64,000 nt of DNA from Rhodococcus sp. 4CII (GCF_014256275.1 NZ_JACCFE010000002.1:62001-126000); one strand, 5' to 3'; counted from the stretch's first letter, positions 1-9,957 are shown. Program-made: numbers and translations. The notes: generated by a model from the sequence alone, not told the origin.

Positions 1-36
1 GGATTGTTGCGCAATGCGTCCGCGGAGGGCAGGGCT

Positions 37-56
37 ATTGTGCGCTAGTTCACAAT
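37..56. promoter_or_regulatory. Inverted repeat upstream of the alcohol dehydrogenase operon
   Basis: ATTGTG (37-42) and CACAAT (51-56) form a 6-bp inverted repeat with an 8-base spacer. It lies about 220 bases upstream of the first gene of the operon that starts at 279, so it could be an operator. No regulator gene lies next to it in this window. The rest of 1-278 shows no convincing gene. Confidence 0.3.
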
Positions 57-278
57 GCTCTACAGTCGACCTCACCGCAGACCCGCGTGAATTACTGGAA
101 GTTTCGACTTTCCCATTCGCGTCGCAATGCGCCACGGTGCCAAGGCATGCGGTCGTTCGCATGTTCACCCTCCATGCTGTCGCGCCCAATCCTCCCCCGC
201 GGACCGATCGGCTCCCCGACTGACAGGTCCGAGCCCGGTGAGCGCGCTACCTGCCAGAACTTCGAAGGAAGAGAACCT

Positions 279-1397
279 ATGAGAACGCGAGCCGCCATCC
301 TCACCACGGCGCCCGGTAAGTACGAAACCACAGAGGTAGACCTCGATGCGCCCCGTCAGAACGAGATCACGGTCGAACTGGTCGCGTCTGGTCTGTGCCA
401 CTCCGACGACCACTACTCGACCGGCGACATCCTCGCAGGCAACTACCCGCTGTGCGGCGGGCACGAGGGTTCAGGCGTCGTGGTCGACGTCGGCCCGCAT
501 ACCCCGGGTTGGCAAGTCGGTGATCATGTCGTGTTTTCCTTCGTTCCCTCCTGCGGCAAGTGCCGTTGGTGCGCCGAGGGCAAGCAGAATCTCTGCGATA
601 TCGCCGCCAACATGTTGATCGGGGCGCGATTCGACGATCCGACGAGCTTCCGTATGGCTCTTAACGGCGCACCGGTCGGACAGGTCTGTGGTGTCGGAAG
701 TTTCAGCCAGTACACCACTGTCAGCGTCGATTCGGCGGTCAAGGTGGACAAGGAGATTCCGCTCGCCATGTTGTCGCTCGTGGGGTGTGGTGTGGCCACA
801 GGCTGGGGATCCTCGGTCCACGCCGCCGGAGCCCGCCCTAACCACACAGTCGTCGTGATGGGAATCGGAGGCATCGGCGCCAGTGCACTGCAGGGCGCGG
901 CGCATGTGGGAGCCCGCGACATCATCGCCGTGGACCCGGTCGCGTTCAAGCGCACAGCTGCGCTGGAGCTGGGGGCCACTCACGCGGTCGAGACGATCGA
1001 GGAAGCGACAGATTTGGCGAGGTCCATGACCAACGGCCAGGGCGCCGACTCGGTCGTGGTATCGGTCGGCGTCACCACCGGCGAGCACGTCGGCCAGGCG
1101 ATGAACGCGATCCGCAAGGCGGGCACAGTCGTCGTCACCGGCGCCGGCCCGGTGAAGGTCTCCGACGTCCCCATCAACCTGATCGACCTCACGATGTCCC
1201 AAAAACGCATCGTCGGAGCGCTCTTCGGGATGTCGAGTCCTCGCGAAGCAATTCCCAGGCTGGCAAGTCTTTACAAGGCGGGCCGCCTCAAGCTCGACGA
1301 GATGGTTACCAAGGAGTACACGCTCGACGAGGTCGCTCAAGGCTATGAGGACATGCACGCCGGAACGATCATCCGCGGGATGGTGTCGTTCCGTTGA
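279..1397 (+). CDS. NDMA-dependent (mycofactocin-associated) zinc alcohol dehydrogenase
   Basis: A 372-residue medium-chain, zinc-dependent alcohol dehydrogenase. Catalytic-zinc ligands are visible as Cys40-His41 (CHSD) and His62-Glu63 (GHEG); structural-zinc cysteines are Cys92, Cys95, Cys98 and Cys106; a GIGGIG nucleotide-binding loop follows. The overall sequence resembles the Rxyl_3153-type family, known to hold its nicotinamide tightly, to use NDMA as an artificial acceptor and to be re-oxidised through mycofactocin. The ATG at 279 is chosen over upstream starts because GAAGGAAG precedes it. It is first in an operon with an aldehyde dehydrogenase, esterase and Baeyer-Villiger monooxygenase, so it probably oxidises the alcohol entering the pathway or the one released from the ester. 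No mycofactocin biosynthesis genes are in the window. Confidence 0.9.
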   Translation: MRTRAAILTTAPGKYETTEVDLDAPRQNEITVELVASGLCHSDDHYSTGDILAGNYPLCGGHEGSGVVVDVGPHTPGWQVGDHVVFSFVPSCGKCRWCAEGKQNLCDIAANMLIGARFDDPTSFRMALNGAPVGQVCGVGSFSQYTTVSVDSAVKVDKEIPLAMLSLVGCGVATGWGSSVHAAGARPNHTVVVMGIGGIGASALQGAAHVGARDIIAVDPVAFKRTAALELGATHAVETIEEATDLARSMTNGQGADSVVVSVGVTTGEHVGQAMNAIRKAGTVVVTGAGPVKVSDVPINLIDLTMSQKRIVGALFGMSSPREAIPRLASLYKAGRLKLDEMVTKEYTLDEVAQGYEDMHAGTIIRGMVSFR

Positions 1398-1470
1398 TCG
1401 GAAAGCTCGGCAGCGACTCCTCTGGGACGTCTGGAGACCGTTGCCCACCCATCATCACTCAGGAGGAAGC

Positions 1471-2907
1471 ATGACCACATCCGTTACCGACGTCGCGGAG
1501 GTCTTCGTCGGCGGACATTGGCGGCCGACGACCGGCGAAGGCTTCGATATCATCTCCCCGGCCAACGAGGAAGTAGTTGCCCGTGCGGTGCTCCCGACCC
1601 AGGCCGACGCCGACACCGCATTGACTTTGGCCCGTGAGGCGTTCGACGACGGACGCTGGTCGCGGCTCAGCATCGACGAGCGTGCCGACAAGGTGGCGGC
1701 GTTTTGCGCAGCGTTCGAGAGGCGTAGGAGCGATTTCGACAGCGCATGGGTCATCGAGTCTGGCCCGACACTCGAGCACGCTGACCTGCTCAGCGGTGCG
1801 GTTGTCGCCATGTGGCAGGACCAGGTCGCGCACGCTCGCGCAATACCGTTACAGGAGCGCCGGGCACTGCCGGACGGCGAGGTCCTGATCCGCCGCGAGC
1901 CGGCTGGGGTGGCGGTGGTCGTCACCACCTGGAACGGCCCCGCCCTCTATTTTGCGATGAAGGTGGTTCCTGCCCTGCTGGCAGGCTGCACCGTTGTGGT
2001 CAAGTCGGCGGTGCAGTCACAGCTCACCAGTCGGATCCTCGCGGAGTGCGCGGACGAGGCTGGGTTCCCGGAGGGAGTGCTCAGTGTCCTGGCGGCACCG
2101 ACTCCGATCAGCGAGTACCTCGTTGCTGATCCACGGGTAGATCATGTGAGTCTGACCGGCTCAATTCCGGCTGGTCGAAGCGTGATGGCGGCGTGTGCAT
2201 CCAACTTGACCGACCTGACCCTGGAGTTGGGCGGCAAGTCTCCGGCGATCCTGATCGGCGACGTCCCGTTGGAACGCGTTCTGCCCTCGCTGATTCCGGG
2301 TTTCATCGCCTACCAGGGCCAGATCTGCGCTGCCCTCACCCGTGTTCTGGTGCCCGAGCACCGTCGGGACGAAATCGTCGATGCGCTGGTCGAGCAGCTT
2401 GCGGGCCTGCAGATCGGCGACCCCACCGAAGCCGGCACCGTGATCGGCCCACTGGCATCGGCCCACCAGTTCGAACGCGTTCGCGGCTACATCCAAAAGG
2501 GGATAGATGAGGGAGCAACGTTGGTCCTCGGTGGGCTGGAGCGTCCGCGATCACCCGGTTTCTACCTGGCGCCCACGGTCTTCGCCGACGTGACACCGGA
2601 GATGACGATTGCTCGGGAGGAGATCTTCGGTCCCGTGCTCAGCGTCATGACCTACCGAGACCTCGATGACGCGCTTGCTATCGCGAACGGCACCGAGTAC
2701 GGGTTGGCCGGATCGGTCTACGCGGACGATGACGAGACGGCACTCGCGGTGGCAAGCAGGCTCGAGTCCGGCGCCGTCGCTGTCAACACAGCACGTCCGT
2801 CGTTGTTCGCCCCCTTCGGCGGCCGTCGAAACTCCGGCTTCGGCCGCGAGAACGGGCCCGAAGGAATCGCGGAGTTCCTCCGTATCAAGTCCGTCATGTT
2901 GAGCTGA
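1471..2907 (+). CDS. NAD(P)-dependent aldehyde dehydrogenase
   Basis: A 478-residue member of the aldehyde dehydrogenase superfamily, normal length. The catalytic cysteine is Cys286 in GQIC, the general-base Glu is in LELGGKSPA, and the C-terminal PFGGRRNSGFGRE block is present. The cofactor-binding segment is unusual, with WNGP where WNFP or WNYP is typical and VKSA where a KP/KPA motif is usual, so cofactor preference is hard to call. The ATG at 1471 has a strong AGGAGGAAG just upstream. It lies 73 bases after the alcohol dehydrogenase gene and probably oxidises the aldehyde made by that enzyme to a carboxylic acid. Confidence 0.9.
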   Translation: MTTSVTDVAEVFVGGHWRPTTGEGFDIISPANEEVVARAVLPTQADADTALTLAREAFDDGRWSRLSIDERADKVAAFCAAFERRRSDFDSAWVIESGPTLEHADLLSGAVVAMWQDQVAHARAIPLQERRALPDGEVLIRREPAGVAVVVTTWNGPALYFAMKVVPALLAGCTVVVKSAVQSQLTSRILAECADEAGFPEGVLSVLAAPTPISEYLVADPRVDHVSLTGSIPAGRSVMAACASNLTDLTLELGGKSPAILIGDVPLERVLPSLIPGFIAYQGQICAALTRVLVPEHRRDEIVDALVEQLAGLQIGDPTEAGTVIGPLASAHQFERVRGYIQKGIDEGATLVLGGLERPRSPGFYLAPTVFADVTPEMTIAREEIFGPVLSVMTYRDLDDALAIANGTEYGLAGSVYADDDETALAVASRLESGAVAVNTARPSLFAPFGGRRNSGFGRENGPEGIAEFLRIKSVMLS

Positions 2908-3197
2908 GCACAGCGCTTCTGCAGCCAAGTTCGGACGCACCGACGGGCGCTGCCGGGTAACTCCCCGGGCACGGGAATTAATTCGAACAGCTATCGAAGA
3001 ATCTCGTCGCGGCTTGCGCCTCCGCGAACAAGATCAGCACGATTGCGGTCGACCCGCTGATGGTCGACAACCTCAGGCGTATTCGGTCGCCGGGTCGATC
3101 GCCGAATGAGTTCCGTGCAGCCGTTTTGCGTGATGCACTAGAACAGCTGCAAGTCAACATTTCGCCGCAGATCATCGACAAGCGCGAAGGAGTGCAG

Positions 3198-4115
3198 ATG
3201 GCACTGGATGAGGCAACAACGCAGTTTCTCGCCACGATGGCTGAATCAGGCACCAAGCCAATAGAAGATATGACCCCGCAGGAGGCCCGCGCGCTCGGGA
3301 AGGTGTTACGGGACATGTACGGCCCCGGCCCTGCCGTCGCCAGTAGCACCGACTATCAAGTTGCCACCCCGGACGGGGGGAATATCGGCGTTCGCGTTCT
3401 CGCAGTCGAGGCTCCCCGCGGCGCCATCGTCTACTACCACGGCGGGGGGTGGGTGATGGGGACTCTCGATGAGTTCGACACCCTCTGCCGTCATCTGGCG
3501 ACCCGGACCGGTTGCACGGTCGCAATGGTCGACTACCGACTCGCGCCCGAGTACCGCTACCCCACCGCCGCGGAGGACGCCTGGACTGCGTTGCGCTGGG
3601 TCGCCGATCAGCGGCTCGGCGAGGGGCCGCTGATCGTGGCCGGAGACTCGGCGGGCGGCAACCTTGCGGCGGTCACCGCGCAACGCGCGAAAATCGAAGG
3701 AGGGCCCCAGATTGCGATGCAGGTTCTCGTGTACCCAGTTACGGATTGCGATCTGGACAATTCGTCCTACGCCGACCCCGCGAATCAACTGATGGTGAGT
3801 CGCGCCTCGATGATCTGGTTTTGGGCGCACTACGCGGATCCGAACGACCGCACCAACCCCGATGCCTCGCCGATACGTGCCGCGGATCTGTCCGGTTTGC
3901 CTCCCGCTGTCGTCGTCACCGCCGAGCACGACCCGCTATTGGACGAGGGAGAGGCCTACGCGCAGAAACTCCGCGCCGCAGGTGTAACAGTCGAGTCGCG
4001 CCGGTTCAGGGGTCAGATGCACGGTTTCTTCACCATGGTCAACGTCCTTCCCGGCCATCAGGACGGTCTCGACTATGTGGTCGAAAACATTGAGCGTGTC
4101 ATTGCCGGCGGTTAG
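3198..4115 (+). CDS. Alpha/beta hydrolase, hormone-sensitive-lipase-type esterase
   Basis: A 305-residue family IV (HSL-type) esterase. The oxyanion-hole HGGGW starts at His81, the nucleophile is Ser151 in GDSAGG, and the acid and histidine are most likely Asp245 (EHDPL) and His275 (MHGFF). The ATG at 3198 is preferred to one at 3060 because GAAGGAG lies before it and family members begin at this point. The 290 bases separating it from the aldehyde dehydrogenase hold no gene I recognise. It sits 56 bases before a Baeyer-Villiger monooxygenase gene, so its likely job is hydrolysis of the ester or lactone that enzyme makes. Confidence 0.88.
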   Translation: MALDEATTQFLATMAESGTKPIEDMTPQEARALGKVLRDMYGPGPAVASSTDYQVATPDGGNIGVRVLAVEAPRGAIVYYHGGGWVMGTLDEFDTLCRHLATRTGCTVAMVDYRLAPEYRYPTAAEDAWTALRWVADQRLGEGPLIVAGDSAGGNLAAVTAQRAKIEGGPQIAMQVLVYPVTDCDLDNSSYADPANQLMVSRASMIWFWAHYADPNDRTNPDASPIRAADLSGLPPAVVVTAEHDPLLDEGEAYAQKLRAAGVTVESRRFRGQMHGFFTMVNVLPGHQDGLDYVVENIERVIAGG

Positions 4116-4171
4116 GCCCGGCTTGTCCGCTTCCTCGATATGTAAGAACACTGCAGGAGAGAGCAACACGA

Positions 4172-5785
4172 ATGAGCACACATCAGTCGGTCGACGCAGT
4201 CGTTGTCGGAGCCGGATTCGCGGGGCTCTACCAAATTTACCGGTTCCGTGAATGTGGACTTTCGGTCAGGGGATTCGAAGCCGCCTCAGGGGTTGGGGGA
4301 ACATGGTGGTGGAACCGCTATCCCGGTGCACGGTGCGATGTCGAAAGCATGGACTATTCCTACGGGTTCTCGGCCGACCTCGATCAAGACTGGACCTGGT
4401 CTGAGAAGTACGCGACCCAGCCGGAGATTCTCCGCTACCTTGAACACGTCGCCGAGCGGCTCGACCTCGAACGGCACATCACGTTCGGCACCAGGGTCGA
4501 GAGCGCCATCTACGATTCCGATCGCTGCCGCTGGACGATCAGCGCGAGCAACGGTGAGACGGTCGAGGCGCGCTGGGTAGTGATGGCGACCGGGTGCCTG
4601 TCGGTCTCCAAGGCACCGGAAATCCCCGGTGCCGATCGCTTCACCGGGCCGATCTACCACACCGGGGACTGGCCTCACGAAGGGATGGACTTCGCCGGGA
4701 AACGGATCGCGGTGATCGGTACGGGCTCCTCGGGTATCCAGTCGATCCCGATCCTCGCCGAGCAGGCAGCCCACACAACTGTGTTCCAGCGGACTCCCAC
4801 CTTCAGCATGCCTGCCGGCAACCGACCGCTCACGGACGTCGAGATCAACGCGCGCAAGGCTGAGTACCCCGACTACCGGCGCCGGCAGAAGGAATCGTCC
4901 TTCGGCGTCCCGGTCGCGCCCCCCACGCAGTCCGCGCTCGAAGTTTGCGAGGCCGATCGATTGTCCACGTACCAGGCTGCTTGGGACAGCGGCCGTCTCA
5001 CGGGGCTGCTCGGTGCCTACACGGATCTCTTGGTGGACAAGGCGGCTAACGACACGGCAGCTGAGTTCGTCCGCTCGAAGATCCGAGACATCGTCGACGA
5101 ACCGGAGGTCGCTGCGCTGCTGTCCTCACACAACTACCCGTTCGGCAGCAAACGACCGTGCCTGGACTCGGGCTACTACCAGACCTTCAACAAGGACAAC
5201 GTCGACATAATCGACCTGCGAAGTACACCGCTGATCGAGATAACAGAGACGGGCATCCGCACCTCGCGCCAGGAGTACGCGTTCGATGCGATCGTCTTCG
5301 CCACAGGGTTCGATGCAATGACGGGCGCGTTGGCCAGAATCAATATTCGCGGTGAGGGCGGGATGTCGCTGGCCGACAAATGGTCCGAAGGTCCACGATC
5401 CTACCTCGGCCTGGCCGTCGCCGGGTTCCCCAATCTGTTTACAGTGACGGGCCCGTCAAGCCCATCGGTGCTGTCGAACATGGTCGTATCCATCGAGCAA
5501 CACGTCGACTGGATAACCGAGTGCGTACAATGGATCCGCGAAAAGGGCGCCGACGCCATCGACGCAACCGAATCCGCCGAGTCCGACTGGATCCAACACG
5601 TCGAGATGGTTGGTAACTCAACCCTTTACCCGGTTGCCGACTCTTGGTATGTCGGAGCCAACGTCCCCGGGAAGCCCCGCATATTGATGGCCTACGTCGG
5701 CGGAGTTGGGGAATACCGGAAGATTTGCGACGACGTTGCCCGCCGGGATTACACAGGATTCACAACGAAAGCCGCCCGGGTGTAA
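4172..5785 (+). CDS. Baeyer-Villiger monooxygenase, cyclohexanone monooxygenase type
   Basis: A 537-residue FAD- and NADPH-dependent type I Baeyer-Villiger monooxygenase, the usual length for cyclohexanone monooxygenase-like enzymes. It has a first Rossmann motif GAGFAG (13-18), the fingerprint FTGPIYHTGDWP (157-168, matching FxGxxxHxxxWP), a second motif GTGSSG (183-188) and an ATGFD motif (377-381). It inserts one oxygen next to a carbonyl to give an ester or lactone. The ATG at 4172 follows AGGAGAG. As last gene of the operon it supplies the step between ketone and ester. Ring size or chain length of the substrate cannot be read from sequence alone. Confidence 0.92.
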   Translation: MSTHQSVDAVVVGAGFAGLYQIYRFRECGLSVRGFEAASGVGGTWWWNRYPGARCDVESMDYSYGFSADLDQDWTWSEKYATQPEILRYLEHVAERLDLERHITFGTRVESAIYDSDRCRWTISASNGETVEARWVVMATGCLSVSKAPEIPGADRFTGPIYHTGDWPHEGMDFAGKRIAVIGTGSSGIQSIPILAEQAAHTTVFQRTPTFSMPAGNRPLTDVEINARKAEYPDYRRRQKESSFGVPVAPPTQSALEVCEADRLSTYQAAWDSGRLTGLLGAYTDLLVDKAANDTAAEFVRSKIRDIVDEPEVAALLSSHNYPFGSKRPCLDSGYYQTFNKDNVDIIDLRSTPLIEITETGIRTSRQEYAFDAIVFATGFDAMTGALARINIRGEGGMSLADKWSEGPRSYLGLAVAGFPNLFTVTGPSSPSVLSNMVVSIEQHVDWITECVQWIREKGADAIDATESAESDWIQHVEMVGNSTLYPVADSWYVGANVPGKPRILMAYVGGVGEYRKICDDVARRDYTGFTTKAARV

Positions 5786-6299
5786 ACGTCTCCCCAGCGG
5801 TGTTTTGCGAGCCGCGCTGCCCTGAATCCTCCGGGGACTCCCCACCGACGCTTCGACTGTGCGTCGATCCAATCGTGGTGGCGCGGCGATCGCCGGCCGC
5901 GTCACCGCCCACGCTGCCCGGTCCCTGATCTCGGGAAGCCATCTCGAGATCAGCTCGCGCCAGAGTGCCTCGTCGAGCTTCCTGCCCGCGTTGGCGCCAA
6001 CCCCGCCGGCAACGCGGGTGCGTCGCACCCCGAAGCTGCGCGAATGCACGCACAAGAAACTGCGGAAATGTATCTGATTAGGAATCCCTACTGACACGGA
6101 GTTTGGTCACCAGACGCACCACCGACATGGATCTGGAAGCCGACACGGAAACGCGGAACTGTTCTCGTCGACCATGTCAGTTACACAACGTCGTGACCAA
6201 GATTCTCACAAAGCCCTGTTGCCAGCAACCTAAAGACGTTTCGGGCAATAGGGTCTGTTGTTGCACGGGATTCACAATGCGCTGCTGGATCATTGATGA
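5786..6299. other. Non-coding stretch after the monooxygenase operon
   Basis: I see no convincing gene, repeat or terminator in these 514 bases. Open frames here lack recognisable motifs. It separates the monooxygenase operon from the first IS630 transposase. Confidence 0.4.
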
Positions 6300-7047
6300 A
6301 TGGCAGGTAAGGAATCCGGTTCGGGCGAGGGCTCGGAGGCCCGGAAAGTCAAGCGGCGCGGCGGTCGTCGGGATCTCGAGGCGTTGCGTGACCGGCGGAC
6401 GCGGGCGGCGGAGATGTTCGCTGCGGGACGGCGGCAGGTCGATGTCGCGGCCGAGTTGGAGGTGTCCCCGCAGACTGCGTCACGCTGGTATCGACAGTGG
6501 ACCGAAGGGGGCAACGAGGCGTTGGAAGGTGCCGGTCGCGCTGAACTCCGACCCCGCTTCGATGACGGCCAGATCGAGGTGATCCGAGAGGAGCTGCTCA
6601 AAGGACCCCAAGCGAATGGCTTCACGACCGGGGTGTGGACCCTGGGTCGGGTTGCGATCGTGATCGAGCGGCTCACCGGCGTGACCTACGGACCCACTCA
6701 GACGTGGACGATCCTGCGGACCCGACTGGGCTGGAGTCGGCAGCGGCCCGCACGGCGGGCGGTCGAACGCGACGAGGACGCTATCGTCGCTTGGCGCGAG
6801 AACGAGTGGCCGCGGATAAAAAAATAGCGCGGCGCCGAGGTGCGTGGATCTGCTTCCAGGACGAAAGTGGTGTGTCGCTGCTCCCGGTGGTCCGCACAAC
6901 CTGGGCGCCAAAGGCGTGACACCCGTTCTACATCACCGATTCTCTCGGAAGCGAATGTCCATGGCCGGAGTCCTGGCCTATCGGCCCGACCGCAGCGAAA
7001 GCGCGTTCGTGTTCTCCATGACTGGCTCGTACAACACCGACAAGCTG
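6300..7047 (+). pseudogene. IS630-family transposase with -1 slippery site and a later frameshift
   Basis: The first part, 175 codons to a stop at 6825-6827, carries the IS630-type helix-turn-helix N-terminus ending in WPRIKK. The run of seven A at 6818-6824 is read as A AAA AAA immediately before the stop, a canonical -1 slippery heptamer. The -1 frame continues with RRRGAWICFQDESG, which holds the first catalytic Asp. Frameshifting of this kind is known in the family. A second break near 6915 (one G short, WAPK then a shift to GVTPVLHH) is not explained by programmed frameshifting and probably inactivates the copy. The protein match stops at NTDKLI, where sequence of an SDR gene begins in the same frame, so the 3' end of the transposase is lost. 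Confidence 0.75.
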
Positions 7048-7975
7048 ATTGTCACCGGATCCGGAGGCCGACTCGGCCGGGCGTATGTCCACGGGCTCGC
7101 CCCGGCCGGTGCTGCGGTCGTCGTCAACGACCTCGATGGGGACGTCGCCAAGGACACCGTCGAGAGCATTGTGTCGAGGGGCGGGCGCGCCGTCGCCGAG
7201 GTTGCCCGGTAGGCACATCCGATGTGGCGGACGCGTTGGCTCAGCGGGCAGTATCCGAATTCGAGCGACTCGACGTCGTGGTCACCAACGCCGGGGCGAT
7301 CCGAGACAAGACGCTGCGCAACACCACTGACGAGGGTTTCGAACTTGTCGTGGGTAGCCACCTTCGCGGCACGTTTACTGTGGGCGGGCTGCCGTTGATC
7401 AGTTCCGGCAGCAGGGCGAGGGTGGGCGAGGTTGATCCTCGTCGGTTCGTCTGCCGGCCAGCGGGCCAGCTTCGGCCAAACCGCGTACTCGGCGTCCAAG
7501 GGGGCCATCGTGGCGATGATGCGTACTTCGGCTGCCGAATGCAGGAAGCTCGACGTGACCGTCAACGCGATCATTCCCACCGCCATGGTCGACCATCCCG
7601 GGTCCGCAACGATACGTCACAGAAAACCCGATTCCGAAGAATGCCCCGTGTTGGACTAAAGGCACAGTGAAGATCTATAGTGTACCTGTGAACGATACAA
7701 TGTAGGCATCTCGATGTGATCGATGGTCGATCTCACGAATCGCTCCGTGTGTCGGCGCCGCCATCCCACTATTCCCACCGCCCTGACTCGCATGGTCGCC
7801 ACCATCCCCGGTCTCGGCGAACTCGTAGAGAAGGCAGTAGCGGGCGAGTCGATTCCGAAGAATGCACGCCGTGTTGGACTCGGCACACCGGACGATGTCT
7901 CCCCGCTAGTGGTGTACCTGGCGTCGAAGGCATCAGTTGCATGTGACCGGGCAGGCCATCGCGGTCGGTGGTGAT
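7048..7975 (+). pseudogene. Short-chain dehydrogenase relic
   Basis: Pieces of one SDR gene lie in successive frames: VTGSGGRLGRAY with the Rossmann start (about 7048-7210), DVVVTNAGAIRDKTLRNT (about 7275-7330), the catalytic AYSASKG (about 7487) and a C-terminal SPLVVYLASKAS (about 7900). At least three frameshifts separate them. A short block reading GATTCCGAAGAATG occurs twice (about 7628 and 7849), pointing to a local duplication. The N-terminus is fused in frame to the transposase relic on its left, and the right edge abuts the IS21 relic. It resembles 3-hydroxyacyl-CoA or 3-oxoacyl reductases. Not functional as it stands. Confidence 0.7.
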
Positions 7976-7977
7976 CG

Positions 7978-9085
7978 GATCGCCCGGTGGCGGGCGATCT
8001 CCACGACACCGCCTCCGGTGCGGGCGACGATCACCAATTCATCGCCGATGACCCGGCACCACACCTTCGCCCCTTGGTGCCCGTCCGGCGTCGAGTACCG
8101 CACGTTGCCTCAGATGATGGTCTGATCGAAGCCGACGAGACGCTCGCCGCCGAGGGCAAGCAGATGCGGATCATCCGGCAACACGTGCAGGTGGCCGAGT
8201 TCGGTGGCCAACCGTGTGGCCGGGGCCGCTCCGACCGCGCGGTGCGGGCGGGCGTTGACCTTCTCGCACCACCGATCGCACGCGTCGGCGAGCTCGGCGA
8301 AACTCGGGTAGTCGCCCAGCAGGTTCGCATCGGTCGGCACCAGATCGGCCTTCGCGATCTTGACCGTGTGCTCGGCGCCGCCCTTCGATTCCGGGTCGAA
8401 CGGATCACACGTGTGCACGACGCAGCCGTAATGCCTTCCTAGGGAGACGATGTCGGGGTGGCGAACGGGAACTCCGGCGATCCGGTCCATCGTGACGGTT
8501 CGGGGATTGTCGGTCAGCAGATACGTCGGTGCCCCACCGATCCGGCGCAGCATGGTGTCCAGGCAGGCGATCAACGTCGGGAGCTGCTGGTCCCACGCCG
8601 GCACCACCACCTTCGAACCTCGACCACGACAACCATGCGCAGAACAGTTGAGTCCGCCGGCCACCGACCCGTCGGGCCCTCACCCCAATCGAACTGCAAC
8701 CACATTCCCGGCTCCGGATCCAGGGCCGATACTTTCGGCGGTGCCCGGCCCGGTAGGTCGCCTTGAGCTCGGCGACCGCGCGACGGGTGGTGCGGTCGGT
8801 GCGGTCGGTGCCGTCGAAGCCCATCGCGGTGAGCCGTTCGTGCACCACATCCGCCCTGATCCGGCCCTGTGAGGCATCCACCAGCTCCTCGACCTTCCCG
8901 AGGAACGGGTCGATCGACCGCGCACGACGCGCGCGGCCGGCCGGGTCACGGCCGGCGTCGCGGAGCTCGACATACCGGGCCACCGTCTTCTCGTCACACC
9001 CGACCAGCTGCGCCGCCGAATGCGCACACCGGGTCAGGTCATAGGCTTCCAAGATTTCCATCACTTCCCTGGCACACTTGGTCAT
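7978..9085 (-). pseudogene. IS21-family transposase (IstA-like), decayed
   Basis: Reading from an ATG at 9085, the N-terminal helix-turn-helix (CDEKTVARYVELRD) is followed in another frame by the integrase-like core with LLTDNPRTVT and ESKGGAEH, which fit the second Asp and the Glu of a DDE triad. At least one frameshift lies near 8650-8720, and a TGA at about 8110 replaces an expected tryptophan; the frame then continues recognisably to about 7978, where it ends against the SDR relic. No IstB ATPase gene is present. IS21-type terminal repeats lie upstream at 9183-9238. Confidence 0.75.
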
Positions 9086-9182
9086 GGGGTTCCTTCGGTC
9101 GGTTGGTTTGCGCGGCAAACCAGGCCAACTCGGACGAAGGAACCCCGCCCGGTATTTACGCCAGCGTGTCAATCAGCGCGTC

Positions 9183-9238
9183 GTGACCACCGACCCGGAA
9201 TCCTCGTGTCCACCGATCCCGAGAAACCGTGTCCGCCC
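9183..9238. repeat. IS21-type terminal repeats
   Basis: Three related direct copies: GTGACCACCGACCCG (9183-9197), GTGTCCACCGATCCCG (9206-9221) and GTGTCCGCCC (9229-9238). Multiple short repeats at the ends are typical of IS21 elements as transposase-binding sites. They lie about 100 bases upstream of the decayed IstA-like gene. I see no gene in 9239-9490. Confidence 0.55.
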
Positions 9239-9506
9239 AATTCTGACCTGTCCGTCGGCAATCCAGAACCGCGGCGCACAGGTGAGAGCCGCCTCTCCGG
9301 CCGAGGCGGAGACCACCGAGATATGTATCGCCATCGAAGGGCTCTGTGGTGCAGAGGCTACCGAGAACATCACCAACGCCGAGATTGCAGAAATCGCTGC
9401 TCCGCGCGGAGCTGATCACCGCGGCCGAAACCACAGATGCCTTCGCATGCCCGCGGCTGGACCACATGCTGCACAATCTGATTCGTGTTCTTAGTGGTCT
9501 GATCCG

Positions 9507-9863
9507 TTAATTCGTCGGGGGTTGTTGGAAGCCTGTGGGGTCGGCGAGGTAGAGCCCGCATGCGGTGTCGAGAGCATCTTCCGGTGTGCCGGCGAAGTCG
9601 CCGTTGGGCAGGATCGAATCCTGGTATTTGCCGCTGAGGGCGAGGTGGATCGCGAATCCCCACGAGCGGGCCGATCCGCCGTAACGCAGCCGCATCAACG
9701 GGATGATGGTCCCGTCGGGGAGGGTGGCGTCGACGTAGGCGAACGAGCCACGGAACCGGGCGTCGACGTCTCGCAGCTGCGGCCAGCGGGCGCGGGCGTG
9801 ATCGAACAAGCGAAGACGCAGGGAGTTCTTCGTCGATTCCGGTGGTGTGGGCACGGGTTTCAT
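9507..9863 (-). CDS. Conserved hypothetical protein, passenger of the IS630-like element
   Basis: A 118-residue protein from the ATG at 9863; a GTG at 9878 would add five residues. I recognise it as a small conserved actinobacterial protein of unknown function with features such as ARWPQLRDV, FRGSFAYVDATLPDG, PLMRLRYGGSA and a YQDS..PNGDFAGTPEDALD segment. It has no signal peptide or membrane segment. Its stop codon lies within the left terminal repeat and it is divergent from the transposase gene, so it belongs to the IS element rather than the host background. It looks intact although its partner transposase is destroyed. A DNA-binding or regulatory role is possible but not shown. Confidence 0.6.
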   Translation of the reverse strand: MKPVPTPPESTKNSLRLRLFDHARARWPQLRDVDARFRGSFAYVDATLPDGTIIPLMRLRYGGSARSWGFAIHLALSGKYQDSILPNGDFAGTPEDALDTACGLYLADPTGFQQPPTN

Positions 9864-9957
9864 CGTGCCCGACGACACCCGTGTCGGTCATCTGGCACGC
9901 GGACCTCGCGCGTGAGTGTGGAGGCATGTGTGACGACTGTGAACTAGTGGTGCCGTC

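Noticed and set aside
9239..9490. A coding remnant ending in DHMLHNLIRVLSGLIR
   Set aside because: A short protein-like string in one frame, but no family recognised and no start or ribosome-binding site.
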